Positions 22,156 through 33,500 of a DNA stretch of 64,000 nucleotides are shown one piece after another (the first letter of the stretch is position 1; each line of letters starts with the position of its first letter). Under the pieces are notes generated by a model. It searched no databases. It saw only the letters and a program-made list of their open reading frames with translations, and had not been told where the DNA came from. This DNA is from Limnanthes douglasii subsp. nivea (taxonomy: Eukaryota > Streptophyta > Magnoliopsida > Brassicales > Limnanthaceae): NCBI GenBank assembly GCA_036936605.1, contig JAUPFV010000002.1, forward strand, positions 253,415,305-253,479,304, given 5' to 3'. The position numbers were made by a program, and so were the translations under genes.

Positions 22156-22545
22156 ATGGGTTGGAGTGTTTTTGATGATGCTCATCTACTCAAGGCTGCG
22201 AAAGCTGTGAAGTTCAAACGGTCGGACGATAATACCGATGATTTCTTCGATGAATTTTTGTGTATGATGTATTTCATATACGGCGAAATGTCTACGTCTA
22301 GACAAATGCCTCGATCTCGTACTTTTGAGGAGGTAGCCACGAGGTACAAGTGTATAACTAGTGGACCGATGTTCTTGGTGTTTAACGAGCCCCCAGAAGT
22401 TAGGAACGAAGCATTCGACTCCTTCGGTTTAATGATCACAGACTATTTGTCTTTAGAAATTGCAGAATACGTTCATTCTCAAATTTCCATGAAGGAGGAA
22501 ACAGTGCGTATTCTCAGCGACAATGGAGGCTACGATTTTGACTAA
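22156..22545 (+). CDS. Small intact ORF in the MULE, unknown function
   Basis: An open frame of 129 residues starts at ATG (MGWSVFDDAHLLKAAKAVKF) and ends NGGYDFD. It is soluble, acidic and mixed in composition, with no membrane segment, signal peptide or zinc motif. I do not recognise the family. It has no internal stop, whereas its neighbours (PMD gene, transposase) are broken. It has a TATA-like motif at a suitable distance, and the MULE's second palindromic array lies directly upstream. Codon choice looks coding (DDNTDDFFDEFLCMMYF). It could be an accessory protein of this MULE group, a captured host exon, or a chance survivor. It may extend through a spliced exon that I did not find. Confidence 0.5.
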   Translation: MGWSVFDDAHLLKAAKAVKFKRSDDNTDDFFDEFLCMMYFIYGEMSTSRQMPRSRTFEEVATRYKCITSGPMFLVFNEPPEVRNEAFDSFGLMITDYLSLEIAEYVHSQISMKEETVRILSDNGGYDFD

Positions 22546-22842
22546 CTGTATGCTCAATCTCAAGTTATCTACTCATGTTTGTGCGATGTTGTTTCTTGTT
22601 CGTAACGTTTCATATTAGTTTTATGAAATGATTAGTTGCTTATCATTATAAGTTGGTAAATTTCATGAATTACGGTCAAATAACGAAAGTACAAAACGTT
22701 ATGATAAAGTAAACAAAGTTCTAAACAACATAAATCCGTCCAAAAGACATAAAGCGACCAAAATACATAAATGTGTTCGAAAAAAACATAAATCCGACAA
22801 ATAGATATAAATCGACTACTAAAATTCATCAAGATTAACTTC

Positions 22843-23755
22843 TCACCGAACGATTAGTTCTTCAATTCCGTTAACGGAAATCAACGACTTTAAACACTCT
22901 AATACCCATTTGAAGTTGTTTAACTTCTCACCGGACATGAAGGAAAATGCCGCACAGAAAGTCAATCCGGTACATGTCACACCCACTATCTCGAACAATG
23001 GCAGACCATATCGTATGACTTTATATGTACTATCCAATATCAAAACTGTTGGAAATGTCCGCATAAGGTCAACACTGACGGGATGGGCAAAAAACAAATC
23101 TGTAATGATTTTTCCATCGTCTTCACCAGATTTATGCCATTCATAATAATTATGTGACTTAAGCTCTCCCAACAAGAACTGGAGTTGTGACCTACCCGCC
23201 TTTTTCAAAACCCTACTTTTCTGTCGTGCATTGTAGATCGTCCGCATGGTAGAAACATTATCTTCGTTCAACTTCTTAACACCATTCAGTATATCTCTGT
23301 GGTTAGTACCAATGTAGATCGCTCGTTCAACATATTCCATCTCTTCATCATTCAAACGGCCAGCAAAAGAATGACCATCTAGATGTAATGAACTCTCATG
23401 GTTATGAATACCACATTTCACTTCTAACTTCCATTGATCTGGTTCAACCATTAACCTGAGAAGCTGAAATGGGGCAGTCAATCTTTTTTGTTCATGTAGA
23501 CTTCCGTTTACGGTCTTTTTCTGCTACTCTTGGAGTATATTTCCCCCCCCCCCCCCCCTCACACTAGAGATACATCCTCGGACTTTTTTTACCGTTTACT
23601 TTGTCGTGCCGACTTATGTTGATAACCGTACCATAGAGTTTTCCTGTCTTCGTAACCCATTTCACCAACGCGTAGTGTGTGTAGAACTCGGTAGTGAAGA
23701 ACAAATGACTGTAGTCAGTAGCGGAAGGTTCCTCAGTCCCACTGGCTGCATCCAT
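22843..23755 (-). pseudogene. MULE transposase, truncated and frame-broken
   Basis: On the minus strand, 23755-23564 reads an N-terminal zinc-binding-type region (TEFYTHYALVKWVTKTGKLYG, then SPRMYL). After a G-run a Cys-Glu-Gly segment and a basic stretch lead into 23481-22843, which contains CPFQLLRLMVEPDQWKLEV, CGIHNHESS (Cys/His pair) and the start of the MULE DDE domain (VLILDSTYKVIRYGLPLFEI, LTFCAAFSFMSGEKLNNFKW). The first catalytic Asp lies in LDSTYK. The frame ends at EELIVR where the second catalytic Asp (usually VTDRE) should follow, so the second Asp and the Glu are lost. A C16 run at 23543-23558 breaks the frame. It would have cut and joined the element ends. Confidence 0.85.
23543..23558. 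repeat. C16 homopolymer within the transposase
   Basis: A run of 16 C (G on the coding strand) falls where relatives encode a short Cys-Glu-Arg-Gly-Gly motif, so GG codons appear to have expanded. It may be real slippage or an assembly artefact. Confidence 0.9.
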
Positions 23756-23862
23756 CCCCTGTTACACAACAACAAACCACAATAAGTATTCAGGTATAGT
23801 TAAAAACGGAAAAACCTTGATTTTTTTCGAAAAATCTGCCCGAACCCAAGGTTAAGAGGCCT

Positions 23863-24081
23863 AGAACCGGTGGTTCTAGGCCTCAAAACCGGCCGGACAC
23901 GACCAGGTGAACCACCGGTGCTGAGGCCATGAACCGGTGGTGCTGGGGCCTCAAAATCTAGCGGACTGAGGCCCCTGCACCACCGGTTCATGGCCTCAGC
24001 ACCGGTGGTACTTAGGCCTCGGTACCGACCGGCAGGTGGCCCTTGCACCATCGGTTCCAGGCCATGGAACCGATGGTGTAA
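23863..24081. repeat. Palindromic array 3 (22-23-bp period), right side of the MULE
   Basis: Ten units start at 23863, 23885, 23908, 23930, 23953, 23976, 23998, 24021, 24044 and 24066. Cores are AGAACCGGTGGTTCTA, TGAACCACCGGTGCTG, TGCACCACCGGTTCAT and TGGAACCGATGGTGTA. The flavour is ACCGGTGGT or ACCACCGGT. Spacers are mostly GGCCTCA or its complement TGAGGCC, giving the array a second palindromic element. It lies upstream (minus strand) of the transposase gene. Confidence 0.9.
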
Positions 24082-24514
24082 GGGCCACCGACGAATTTTT
24101 TACCTTCTCCTCCGGCGATGGGTGCTTCTTCGGCGACGGTGGCGGCTTCTCCGGCGACTCCAACTCTTTTTCTGGCAAAATTTCATCATCCCTTTTTTCC
24201 GGTGACATCAACTCCTCCACACTGATCCCTAGTTCTGCTTCAGTCATAATCGATTTTATGTTTTAGGTTGAATGTTCTTGATTTTGAAGTTTGAAGTTGG
24301 TTTCAAAAATTTTAAGAAAACTATACTATTTGGATAATAAATTCAGTAAAGAAGAATATTTGTTTGGGTATAGATAGCGAAATAGGTTATTTGGTGAATT
24401 GGGTATACTCAGGATACACTTAGTAGGTTTTTTTACTAAATGGCAGTTTGGATATTAATTTTCTTGTCGAGGGTAAAAAAGTAAAAAAAAGTCAAACAAA
24501 AGTCAAAGGTTGAT
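24082..24514. other. Right subterminal region of the MULE
   Basis: 24100-24250 is rich in CTCCGGCGA-like repeats that read as Ser/Gly- or Pro/Glu-rich open frames on both strands. On the minus strand (24247-23996) a frame starts with MTEAELGISVEEL and becomes PSPKKHPSPEEK. It could be a first exon of the transposase, since it lies upstream in the right orientation, but I cannot show the splice. The remainder is AT-rich and contains GGGTATACTC copies of the terminal motif. Confidence 0.4.
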
Positions 24515-24543
24515 TTTGGGTATAATTAAACCTGAATTGGGTA
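24515..24543 (-). repeat. Right terminal inverted repeat of the MULE
   Basis: Read on the minus strand it is TACCCAATTCAGGTTTAA followed by TTATACCCAAA, matching 18385-18413 with one mismatch. Confidence 0.8.
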
Positions 24544-24544
24544 A

Positions 24545-25285
24545 AAACTTTCAAACTGATATTTCCTTGGTCCTTATATCTGCTGGATTATCTTGTATAG
24601 ATACTTTTTTCACATCAAAAATTCCTTTTAATATTATATCACGAATAAACTGATACATGACATCTATGTGCTTCATACGCTCGTGGTACATCTAGTTCCC
24701 TGTAAGGTGTATGGCGTTTTGACTATCACAAAACACTTCTGTAGTAGTCCTATCCTGGCCCAAATCTACCATCAAACCTTGTAACCATAGTGTCTCTTTA
24801 TCTGTTTCTGTTACCGTCATGTACTCTGCCTCTGTTGTAGACAAAACTACTGTAGCTTGAAACTTTGCTTTCCAACTGATCGCACTCCCAACTAAAGTAT
24901 ATATATATATATATTGTCAGAGATCTTATTTTATCCATATCACCTGCAAAATCAGAATTAACAAAACCAACCACTGATCTTGCAATATCATTCAACGATC
25001 CACCAATGTCGGTCTTGTGGTAAGCAATGTTTGCAATATTCTTAAGATAATGAAGTATCCATTTCAATGTGTGCCAGTCTTCTTTCCCATGACATCCCAT
25101 GTACTTGCTAACTACACCAACCACAACTGAAATATCAGGACATGTGCATACAATAACATACCTTATACTACCAAGTGCACTTGAATATGGAACCTTCGAT
25201 ATATGTTCCAACTCCTCATCATCCTTGGCCAGTCCTGCTGCAAACAATTTGAAATGAGTAGCAAACAGGATGGTAACTGCCTTAT
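24545..25285 (-). pseudogene. Copia RNase H region, duplicate copy B and upstream part
   Basis: 24545-24950 duplicates 17964-18370. It then continues upstream in the copia (minus strand) with FVNSDFAGDMDKIRSLT and SSALGSIRYVIVCTCPDISV, next to MGCHGKEDWHTLKWILHYLK and GLAKDDEELEHISKVPYSSA, the usual order at the end of the copia RT and start of RNase H. An AT run (24899-24914) interrupts the frame. The match ends near 25285, where LINE sequence starts. The N-terminal two thirds of the polyprotein are not present. Confidence 0.85.
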
Positions 25286-28000
25286 CATAACAAAAATTAA
25301 ATCATTTTAGCACTTTCTTAATGTATCTTCATTTATACAAGCTTTCATTAGCGTCATTGATAGTGATGATCTTATTTATAGCTCTCCAAACTCTTATTTT
25401 TAGACTTGGGATCCCAAGGCCACCCTCATTAGTGGGCAAAGTAATTCTGCCCCAAGAGATTTTAGCCCCCGAGATGTTCATCTCTGAACCTGACCAAAGA
25501 AAGTGCTGGAGAAATGAGGTAGCTCATTCAGGACTCTGACCGGAAGGAAGAAAATAGATGACCAGTAAACTTGGTTGGCGAAGAGAACATATTGTATTAG
25601 TTTGAGCCTTCTAATGTAAGAGAGTTGTTTTGACTTCAACGAATTAATACGATTGGTCGCTTTGAGAAAGCGAGGTCTGTAGTCATTTTACGTGATCCTC
25701 GAGGTAATGAGAGGAAGCCCCATGTATTTAACCGCTAAATAGTCCTCATTGAATTCGTGAAGGTTTATGATAGTTTTTTTTGTGCTTGGTGAGGTCCCAA
25801 AAAAGTAGACATAATTTTTGTTCGGGTTTACCTGAAGGCAAGAGAGGGCAGTGAACTCCTTCAGGCCCTTATGAATCAGGTTGATGGATTGAGTGTTGGC
25901 TTTACAGAGGATCATGAGGTCGTCCACAAAGCAAAGGTTGATGATTTTTAGCTTGTGGTATTTCTAATGAAACCCAAATGAAGGATTTTGGCTCTTCTCA
26001 TTGAGGATACTTGAGAGGACCTGCATGATAATAAAAAAATATATAAGGAGATGGGATCTCATTTTCGGAGTCCATTCTTCCCCTGGAAGTAGCTAGTGGG
26101 TTTACCATTAATATAGATACTAAAAGAGGGAGTATTGATGCATTGGATGATCCAGTTTATCATAACAATACGGGAAATCCATGACAAAGAGGATATCCAG
26201 ACAATTTCCCATTTGATATTATCGAAAGATTTCATTAGGTCAATCTTAAGGGTTCATCTGGGACCCTTACGATTGTTCTGATAGTCATGCATGAGGTCTT
26301 GGGTGAGGAGGATGTTATCAACAATTGAGCACCCCAGAACGAAGGCCGATTGGGAGGACTTAATCAGATAAGAGAGTTCAATTCTATTCATAATAATTTT
26401 GGAGATAATGTTATGTATAACATTGCAACAAGAAATGGGCATGTAATCAGAGGGGGTGGGGGATGGGGAGTCAATCATAGGGATAAGATCAATCATGTCT
26501 TTGTTCTAGTCAGGGTTCATTTTCCCTTTGTGGAAGAACTGTTTGACCCTAACGCAGACTTCCAGTCCCACAATCGACCAACAAGATTTAAGGAATCCAA
26601 CGCTAAATCCATTAGGCCTGAGGGCATTGTCAATGTCGATGTCAAATAGGGATGATTTTATCTTGTCATCCAATATGGGTTTTATCATGTCTGTTTTAAG
26701 ATACGAGGAGTCCGTAGTTTTGATGAAGGACCTGATTCTCTTAAGGCCATGGTAGTTTCTCGGACTCGGGGCACCCAAAAGGTTTTAAAAGTGATTGAGG
26801 AAAATGGCAGAGATAATTCTTGTAGTGAAACTGGCATAGCCATTAGGGGTGGTGATATACTGAATTTTGTTACGGGCCCGACGAGCCCGGATACTATTGT
26901 GGAAAAATTAAGAGTTTTTGTCTCCAAGCTTAAGCTACGTTTCTCTAAAAACATTCTTGAGGAAAGATTCCTCAGCACGGTAATAGAAAATATAAGTTTT
27001 AGCCGCCACCCGCTCGTCTAAGACGAGGGTGCTATGAAACGGGTTATCGTATGGCTTTGCTGGGCATGGGAAAGGGCAGATTGAGCTTCTTCTAATTTGT
27101 GACTGATATTACTAAAATTGCTTTTGCAAAGGAAGAAATAAAAGAGTGAGTCGGACAAGCTTAATAATAATGGATTTTATATAAATTTTTCTGCAAGTGA
27201 GATTCCAGCTTGCACAAACCAGGTTTTGGAAGTTCTAATGATATTGTCACACATTAAAATATTTAACCAGCTTAGGGCTAGCCAAAAAGGGGTTGAGAGG
27301 TTAATGATGATGGGGGTGTGGTTAAAACTACGGGGAAGATCAAAGTGGGCGAAAGAGTTAGAAAATGAGTCACCTCATAGGCCATTAACAAGGCCTCTGT
27401 CAATTTGAGATGATATATGGTTTTCGATTTGGCAATTGAACCAAGAGAATTGGAAACTGGTGGATCGAAGGTCATCAAGGTCGGAGATGCGACAACAATC
27501 GTTAAAAGATGGCATAGAACTATTCCAACGAGAATCCGAAATTGATCGCTCGTTGGGGCTTCAAATAACATTGAAATCCCGAATACCGATCCAAGGGGTC
27601 GAGGTATTGGTTTGAGCAATTGAGCGCAAATCACTTCAAAGGGGTTGACGATCAAATGGCTCATTAAAGCCGTAGACAACCGTGAGGTAAAGATTAATGT
27701 TTTTTGCCATCCATTTCACATTATAGTGAAACAATTGAGTGGTAGAGCTCAGTAATGAGACACTGTAAACGCTTGGGTTCCCGCGATTCAAATTCGGCCA
27801 TAGTGGTGGCAATTGTGGTTAGTACGGTAATATCACCAAGGCAACATAGAATTCATAATTAGGATTACATTGTCAATGTTGACTTTGGTTTCAAGAAGAA
27901 AAATAACATTGATGCTATTAGAAAAAAACGAATTCTCGAACATCTTTTTAGCGAACTAGGTCATCTAAACCTCTCACATTCCAACTAGCATTACACATAT
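25286..28000 (-). mobile_element. L1-type LINE remnant (minus), ORF2 only, truncated
   Basis: Minus-strand reading runs from 28000 downward. The endonuclease start (SWNVRGLDDLVR near 27990) is followed by RDFNVI near 27590 and NHTPIIINL near 27300. RT follows: GFSVGFLKSCWSIVG at 26600, PISCCNVIHNIISKIIMNRI at 26430, QSAFVLGCSIVDNILLTQDL at 26330, and DDLMILCKA with VKYMGLPL at 25700-25927. It ends in the segment after RT (VALGSQV, KIRVWRAINKI at 25380-25440). ORF1 is absent and the 3' end stops at the copia junction. Many stops are present. The open frames on the plus strand over this area are shadows. Confidence 0.8.
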
Positions 28001-28229
28001 ATTAATAAAAGGTTGATTGATTAAAGTGTGGAAATAGCTAATACAACATGGGAATTCCTGAACATACCCACCGAAGTAGTTCTGATTTGCATTCTGAACA
28101 CATTTGACTTAACCAGAGAAGTACTCTTAACTGTAAAGAACTATTCGTTAAACTATTTCATACCGTTATGTTTTGTTACAATATAAAGAATTTATGTTAA
28201 ATTAACTTTTAACTGTAAATAATTATACG

Positions 28230-28888
28230 TTGTTCCTTTCTTACCCATGACAATCTACCATTATTACCGATTATATGTACCATGATGTTATCACCAACCG
28301 TATTATATAACTCTTTTTCTTTTATTTTTCTAACGAAGCTCTTTTTAATAGTATCTTGAGTCCCACGCAATTAAAGTTTGTGTGGAATTATTATGTAAAG
28401 ATACAACTTATACTTTGTTGTTGTATACAAATAGTGTTTTTGTCGGCTCCCAGTTGCTTTTCATCTACTATTTGTAAACTGTTGCAATGCAGTGGTCTCG
28501 CTCGTTGCGCAGTTAATGACTGATTAAATTTATTTGTTTTATTCATTTATTTTGAAGATATTGAGCCGATCGACATTGATATGGGAAGATGCTAGTCGTT
28601 TGTTTTTCTTACAAATAGCGTTTGGTGGGGTGGTTCCCCGTCTTTTTCATCTACTGTTTGTAAGGAGTGGAATTGCAGCGTTCTCTCTCTTCAGGCTATT
28701 AAGTGATTCAATTTATTTGTTTTATTCATCCACTCGAAGAAACCTGGAATTCATTTCCATATATAGAATTAATGAGTGATATACATCAAATTTATTTACT
28801 TTCAATATTCATAGCAAAGTTAGTAAATAGTTATTGGTAGGTTTTTCAAATTTCACATTGGTATCCTTCAACGTAATGTAATGTTTTT
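28230..28888. repeat. Dispersed repeat block, copy 2, with an internal duplication
   Basis: It aligns with 16930-17420 (see there). Within this copy, about 28430-28560 and 28605-28745 are a tandem duplicate pair sharing ACAAATAG-GTTT, CTTTTCATCTACT-TTTGTAA and ATTTATTTGTTTTATTCAT. The plus-strand LINE inserted at its right edge. Sequence after the LINE (34981 onward) should be its continuation. The stretch from 28000 to 28230 shows no recognisable feature. Confidence 0.6.
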
Positions 28889-28905
28889 AAATGTCCATCT
28901 AATCT
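28889..28905. repeat. Left target-site duplication of the plus-strand LINE
   Basis: AAATGTCCATCTAATCT. It matches 34964-34980 (AAATGTCCACCTAATCT) with one mismatch over 17 bases, the size range expected for target-primed reverse transcription. Confidence 0.85.
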
Positions 28906-29068
28906 GAAACTTCAAGCTATCAACCAGCAGAAGTTGAAGCTTTTCTCTCTTAAGAAAACTTTGTTGCTAAGCTTTTTTTTTTCTCGTCCTTTTTTAATGG
29001 CGTTTACTCTTCAAATTGATTCTACTTGTTCGTTATAATGATCATTTTTTTTGTTTTTCGTGTCTATC

Positions 29069-29925
29069 ATGGAGATTTACAATAACGATATATTTAAGGA
29101 AGATGATTTTCCGGCTTTGGGTTCAAAAAAACAGAGTGAATTCTTAGCCTGGAAACTTTTTGAAATCTTATGCCAACACTGTGAAAGATACTCACATGAA
29201 AGCAAATGCTGAATTAACTCCTGAAACAATAAATGATAAAGGAGATCATATAAACATTCAGTATTCTAGAGAGGCTAAGGATTTGCTAATCAATTCTTCG
29301 AAAATCTCGATTATAGGAAAATTTGCTTATGGGCTGCCTAAAAAATCGGTGATAGATCAGTTTCTTATCTCAAGAAAGTTTATAGGAAACTGCGGTGTCT
29401 TTAAATGGGATTCCACGCATATCATCATGAAATTTGACAAGAAGGATGATGTCTCCAAAGTTTGGGCTAGGAATGTCTGGACGATCGGAAGTTCCACGAT
29501 GAGGGTTCTCCGGTGGAATCCTGACTTTAATGTTAAATATGAGAGCCCTGTTTCATTAGTTTATATAAGGCTTGAAACGATCCCTGAGTTTCTGTATAAC
29601 AGGAAGGTTATAACGGATATTGTGTCTATTATCGGAGTGCCATACAAGATAGAATTTCCTGAAGAAAATACAGAGTTTTTAATAATGTGTTGTTGCGTTA
29701 GTTGAGATGGATGCATCAGTTAAGATTCATAATCTAATCTAGATTGGGTTTGGAAGGAATGATGGCTGTTGGTTATCTGTTTCTTACGGAAACCTGCCTG
29801 TTTATTACTCTTCTTGTTATCATCTGGGTCATGGTATTAACGATTGTTTGAAGTTAAAAAAGATTCAAAGTAAATTACATGGAAAATTTGTAAAGAGCAA
29901 AATGAAACTTATGCTTTATTGACTA
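29069..29925 (+). pseudogene. LINE ORF1: DUF4283 protein with zinc knuckle, broken
   Basis: It starts at ATG 29069 (MEIYNNDIFKEDDFPALGSK). A one-base shift near 29158 moves to the frame KSYANTVKDT. A DUF4283 domain follows (SKISIIGKFAYGLPKKSVI, GVFKWDSTHIIMKFD, VWARNVWTIGSSTMRVLRWN, YESPVSLVYIRLE). A TGA stop lies at 29703. Beyond it the reading continues into a CCHC-type knuckle at about 29800-29850 (SCYHLGHGINDCLKL) whose first Cys is replaced by Tyr. The protein would bind LINE RNA in a nucleoprotein particle. A further open frame at 29919-30515, rich in Ser, Lys and Asn, is probably the ORF1 tail. Confidence 0.8.
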
Positions 29926-30507
29926 TTAAGGAAAATGTTTACAATATTGATGATAAAGGTAAGAATTGTAATCTAAGTTTTAGTCGGGTCTATATGCCTA
30001 AGGTTAAGTCTATTGTTGTTGAAAAGAATTTTATATCCTCAAGAACGTCTGGTAATGCTGGGATTTGTAAGGATGTTTTGAATTCCACAGAGGCAACTGA
30101 TAAAGATGCTCTTCAAGCTGCTATCGCTCTTGATGATTCTCAGGGAGAGCAGAAATATTCTGTAAATAAACACAAAACTCAGAATGAAGATATTGAAATC
30201 ATTGATGTGCTGAAAAATCTAAATAAAGATATGGATTCTAAGATTTCTCAAGATTATAGTAATCTTCTTTCTGTTAGAAACTCACCTAAACAAGGTAATA
30301 TTGGAAGCGAGTGTTCCTCTCCTGTTAGAAAAATATCTTTGAGTTCTCCTACTGATCAAGGATTTAGCAACATTCTGCAAAACAAACTGAAATCTGTTAA
30401 CAAAGAAAAAATGCCATGTAAAAGGGTTCTTAAATCTCTGCATTTCTTAGGGATCAAGAAGAACAATAAGTCTGTTTCTGATCATGATTATAGTCTAAAA
30501 TTGGAAC

Positions 30508-33500
30508 GTGTGTGATGTGAATAATAAATCTAACATTGGTAGACTAAAGGATATCATTTTTAAATAAAATATTAAAATTTTGGCTATTCGAAAACCTATG
30601 GCAAAAGTGGAGGTTGAAAGTGATGTTGTTGTTAGGCTTGGGTTCCCCAATTTCTTTGCTAATTCTGCTAACAAAATTTTGATTTTCTGGGCCAAGGATA
30701 TCAGTATTAATGTTCTTAATAACCATGAGCAATGTCTTCATCTGGAGGTCTCTTATCATGGGGTAGATAGTATGTTCTTGCTAACTGTGGTCTATGCTAA
30801 GTGTGATAGAATTCAAAGAGGTGCTTTGTGGGATAAGCTTACGATTTTTTCTATTGAAAATAATGCTTGGCTTACCTTGGGTGATTTCAATGTGGTGGCT
30901 TCTGTGGAGGAGAAAATGGGTTATACTTCTCTTTATCAGAATAGTATAGAAGACTTTGTGAATACCATGAGTGATTTCCGCCTTGAATATGCTGGTTTTG
31001 TTGGCTCCAAATATACCTTAAACAATATTCTGAAATGGAAAATATTAGACCGTGTGTTGTTTAATTCTAAAAGGCCTAAGCTTTTCAACTTCACGTAGGT
31101 TATCAGCATGGTCAGAACTTGTTCTGACCATTCACACCTTCTCATTTATTTTTCTAATATAAGTAACAATGGTAATAATAATAAAAAGAGTTTATAATTT
31201 TTGAATGCTTGGTCTCAAGATGATACTTTTCTTAGAACTATTGAATAGAACTGAAGCTAAATATTAATGTTATGCCTAATGAAGTGTTCTAGTTTAAGCT
31301 AAAAAGGCTTAAGAACTGTTTGAAGGTGTGGAATAGAAGTCATTTTGGTAATGTTTTGAGTAAAGTTAAAGAGGTTGAAGTTAATGTTGAAAAGATGGGT
31401 GTCATTCATTTGAGAGAGAATGATCATATATCCAATACTAATCTTTAGAAAGCTATTTCTATGCATTTAAAATCTATGAGGACTGAGGAGGTTTTTTGGA
31501 GGCAGAAGTGTTTTAATACTTGGCTTAAAGATGCTGACTTTAATTCTAAGTTTTATCATTCTTATGTTTATAAAAAGAGAAGAATGAATACTATAAAGGG
31601 TATTATGAGGGTTGTTGGTATTATGATGATGCTAGTATTGGTAAGTCTGTTGTTAATTATTTTACATCTTACCTGAATTGTGATTCTTACAACTGTAAAA
31701 AGGAGGAGGAGGATGTGATGGACAGTGACATCTTTGATGCCATTCCAAAGTTGGTTTCTACAAAAGGTAATGATCTTCTTATGAAACCTGCAAAAGAGGA
31801 GGAAATATGGGATATTATTAATAACATGAAGACTCACAACGCTGCAGGTTTAGATGGCTATAACATTTCTTTTTATAAAATATGTTGGAGTATTATTAAA
31901 GGTGACATGTCTTCCACTATTAACTCCTTTATACTTGGCAATAACATGCCTAAGGGTATGTTTGCTACTGAAATCAGTTTGATTCCTAAGAATTATAATC
32001 CTGTTAATTGGAGTAATTACAGACTAATTATCCTTTGCACTATGCTAAATAGGATCTTCTCTAAACTATTAACACCAGATTATCTAATATTCTTCCTCAT
32101 ATAATTTGTAACAATCAGGCTGCTTTTGTAAAGAATAGGTCAATTCACGGAAATATTCATATTGCTAAGGAAATGGCCTATAATATTAATAGAAAACCTA
32201 GTAAATGGAATATAATGATTCGGTTGGACATGTTAAAAGCATTTAACAGAATGACCTTCTCTTTCATTCATAAAGTCTTAAGTCTCTTTGTTTTTTCTAT
32301 TAGTTTTATAAACCTGATTTCTAAGCTTATTAAGAATGTAAGCTTATCTATTTTAATTATTGGCAATACTTATGGCTATTTTCATTATAAAAGGGGCTTG
32401 AGAGAAGGTGATCCCTTGTCTTCAAGCCTTTTTATTTTAGGTGAAAAAGTCATAATTAGAGGTATGTCTAAACTGTTAAATTATAATAAGTCTTTGCAAT
32501 ATGCTTCTAGAACCAGAATTTTGGTTCCTTGTACTACTTTTGCAGATGACATCATAATTTATACTAATATCCTACCTAATACTATTGACATTCTAAGTTG
32601 CTTTTTAGACAGGTATCAATTAGTTTCTGGGCCGATAATAAACAAGGGGAAAACCAAAATTATTACCTCTACAAGGCTTCACCAATGTAAGATCAGTAGC
32701 TTGGAGAGTACTACTGGTTTTAGTACAAATTTCCTTCCAACTTGTTACATGTGTATAACCTTGAACAGCAACAATAAAGCAAAGAATTATGATCCAATGC
32801 TTGACAAGATTAACTCAAAGATCATGGAATGGGATTCTAAGTTCTTTTCCTATGGGGGGGGGGGGTTTCTTTGATAACTACTATTCTTATGTCTATTACT
32901 TATTTTTGGATGTAAAATTCTCTTATTCCTAGTTGTGTCTTTAAAAGAATACAAAAAATCTTTAACATATTTTTATGGAGGTCAAAATTTAATGAACAAT
33001 CTGTTCATTGGTCTTCTTGGGAAAAAAATTAGTTCCCTTTTGATGAAGGTGGACTAAATATCAGAAAAATAACTAATATTCAAGACACCTTCTCCCAAAA
33101 TCTTTGGTTTGTTTATTGAAAGAATGAGAGTCTCTGGTATAGAATCATACATGATATCTATAACAGAAACTCTTACCCTTTGAAATAAAATTTTAAAATG
33201 AAAGGATCTCTAACTTGGAATAGTCTTGTAGGCATTAAGGATGTGACTGAGAAAAATGCTAAATGGCTTCTTGGTCGTGGCGATATGGACTTTTGGTATG
33301 GAAAATAGCACAATTGGAATCCTATTTTGGATTATAGGCTGCCTGAGAACATATGGTTTATTGAGCCAGTGTTAACTCTTTTTGAAAAGCTGGTTCCTGG
33401 GACTTGCACGCTTTAAATGATGGTGTTCCTGAAACCAGAGTAAAGAAAATTAGCAAGTTCAGATTAGATACTGATAAAAATGATGTCATGATTTGGGATT

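Larger units (their letters stand above)
18385..24543. mobile_element. Mutator-like element (MULE) carrying a PMD gene
   Basis: The 6.16-kb unit has inverted ends that agree over about 29 bases with one mismatch (TACCCAATTCAGGTTTAA, then TATACCCAA). Additional TATACCCA copies lie just inside both ends. It contains, left to right, a four-exon plant mobile domain pseudogene (+), a small open frame (+), a MULE-type transposase pseudogene (-) and three arrays of a 22-23-bp palindromic unit. The transposase identifies the class. The short ends suggest a MULE with minimal inverted repeats. No 9-10-bp target duplication is visible. Instead the flanks are two copies of about 400 bp of copia sequence. 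Its GC content is higher than the surrounding DNA. Confidence 0.8.

Noticed and set aside
26350..27021. Plus-strand open frames at 26.3-27.0 kb
   Set aside because: Opposite-strand shadows of the minus-strand LINE RT and endonuclease.
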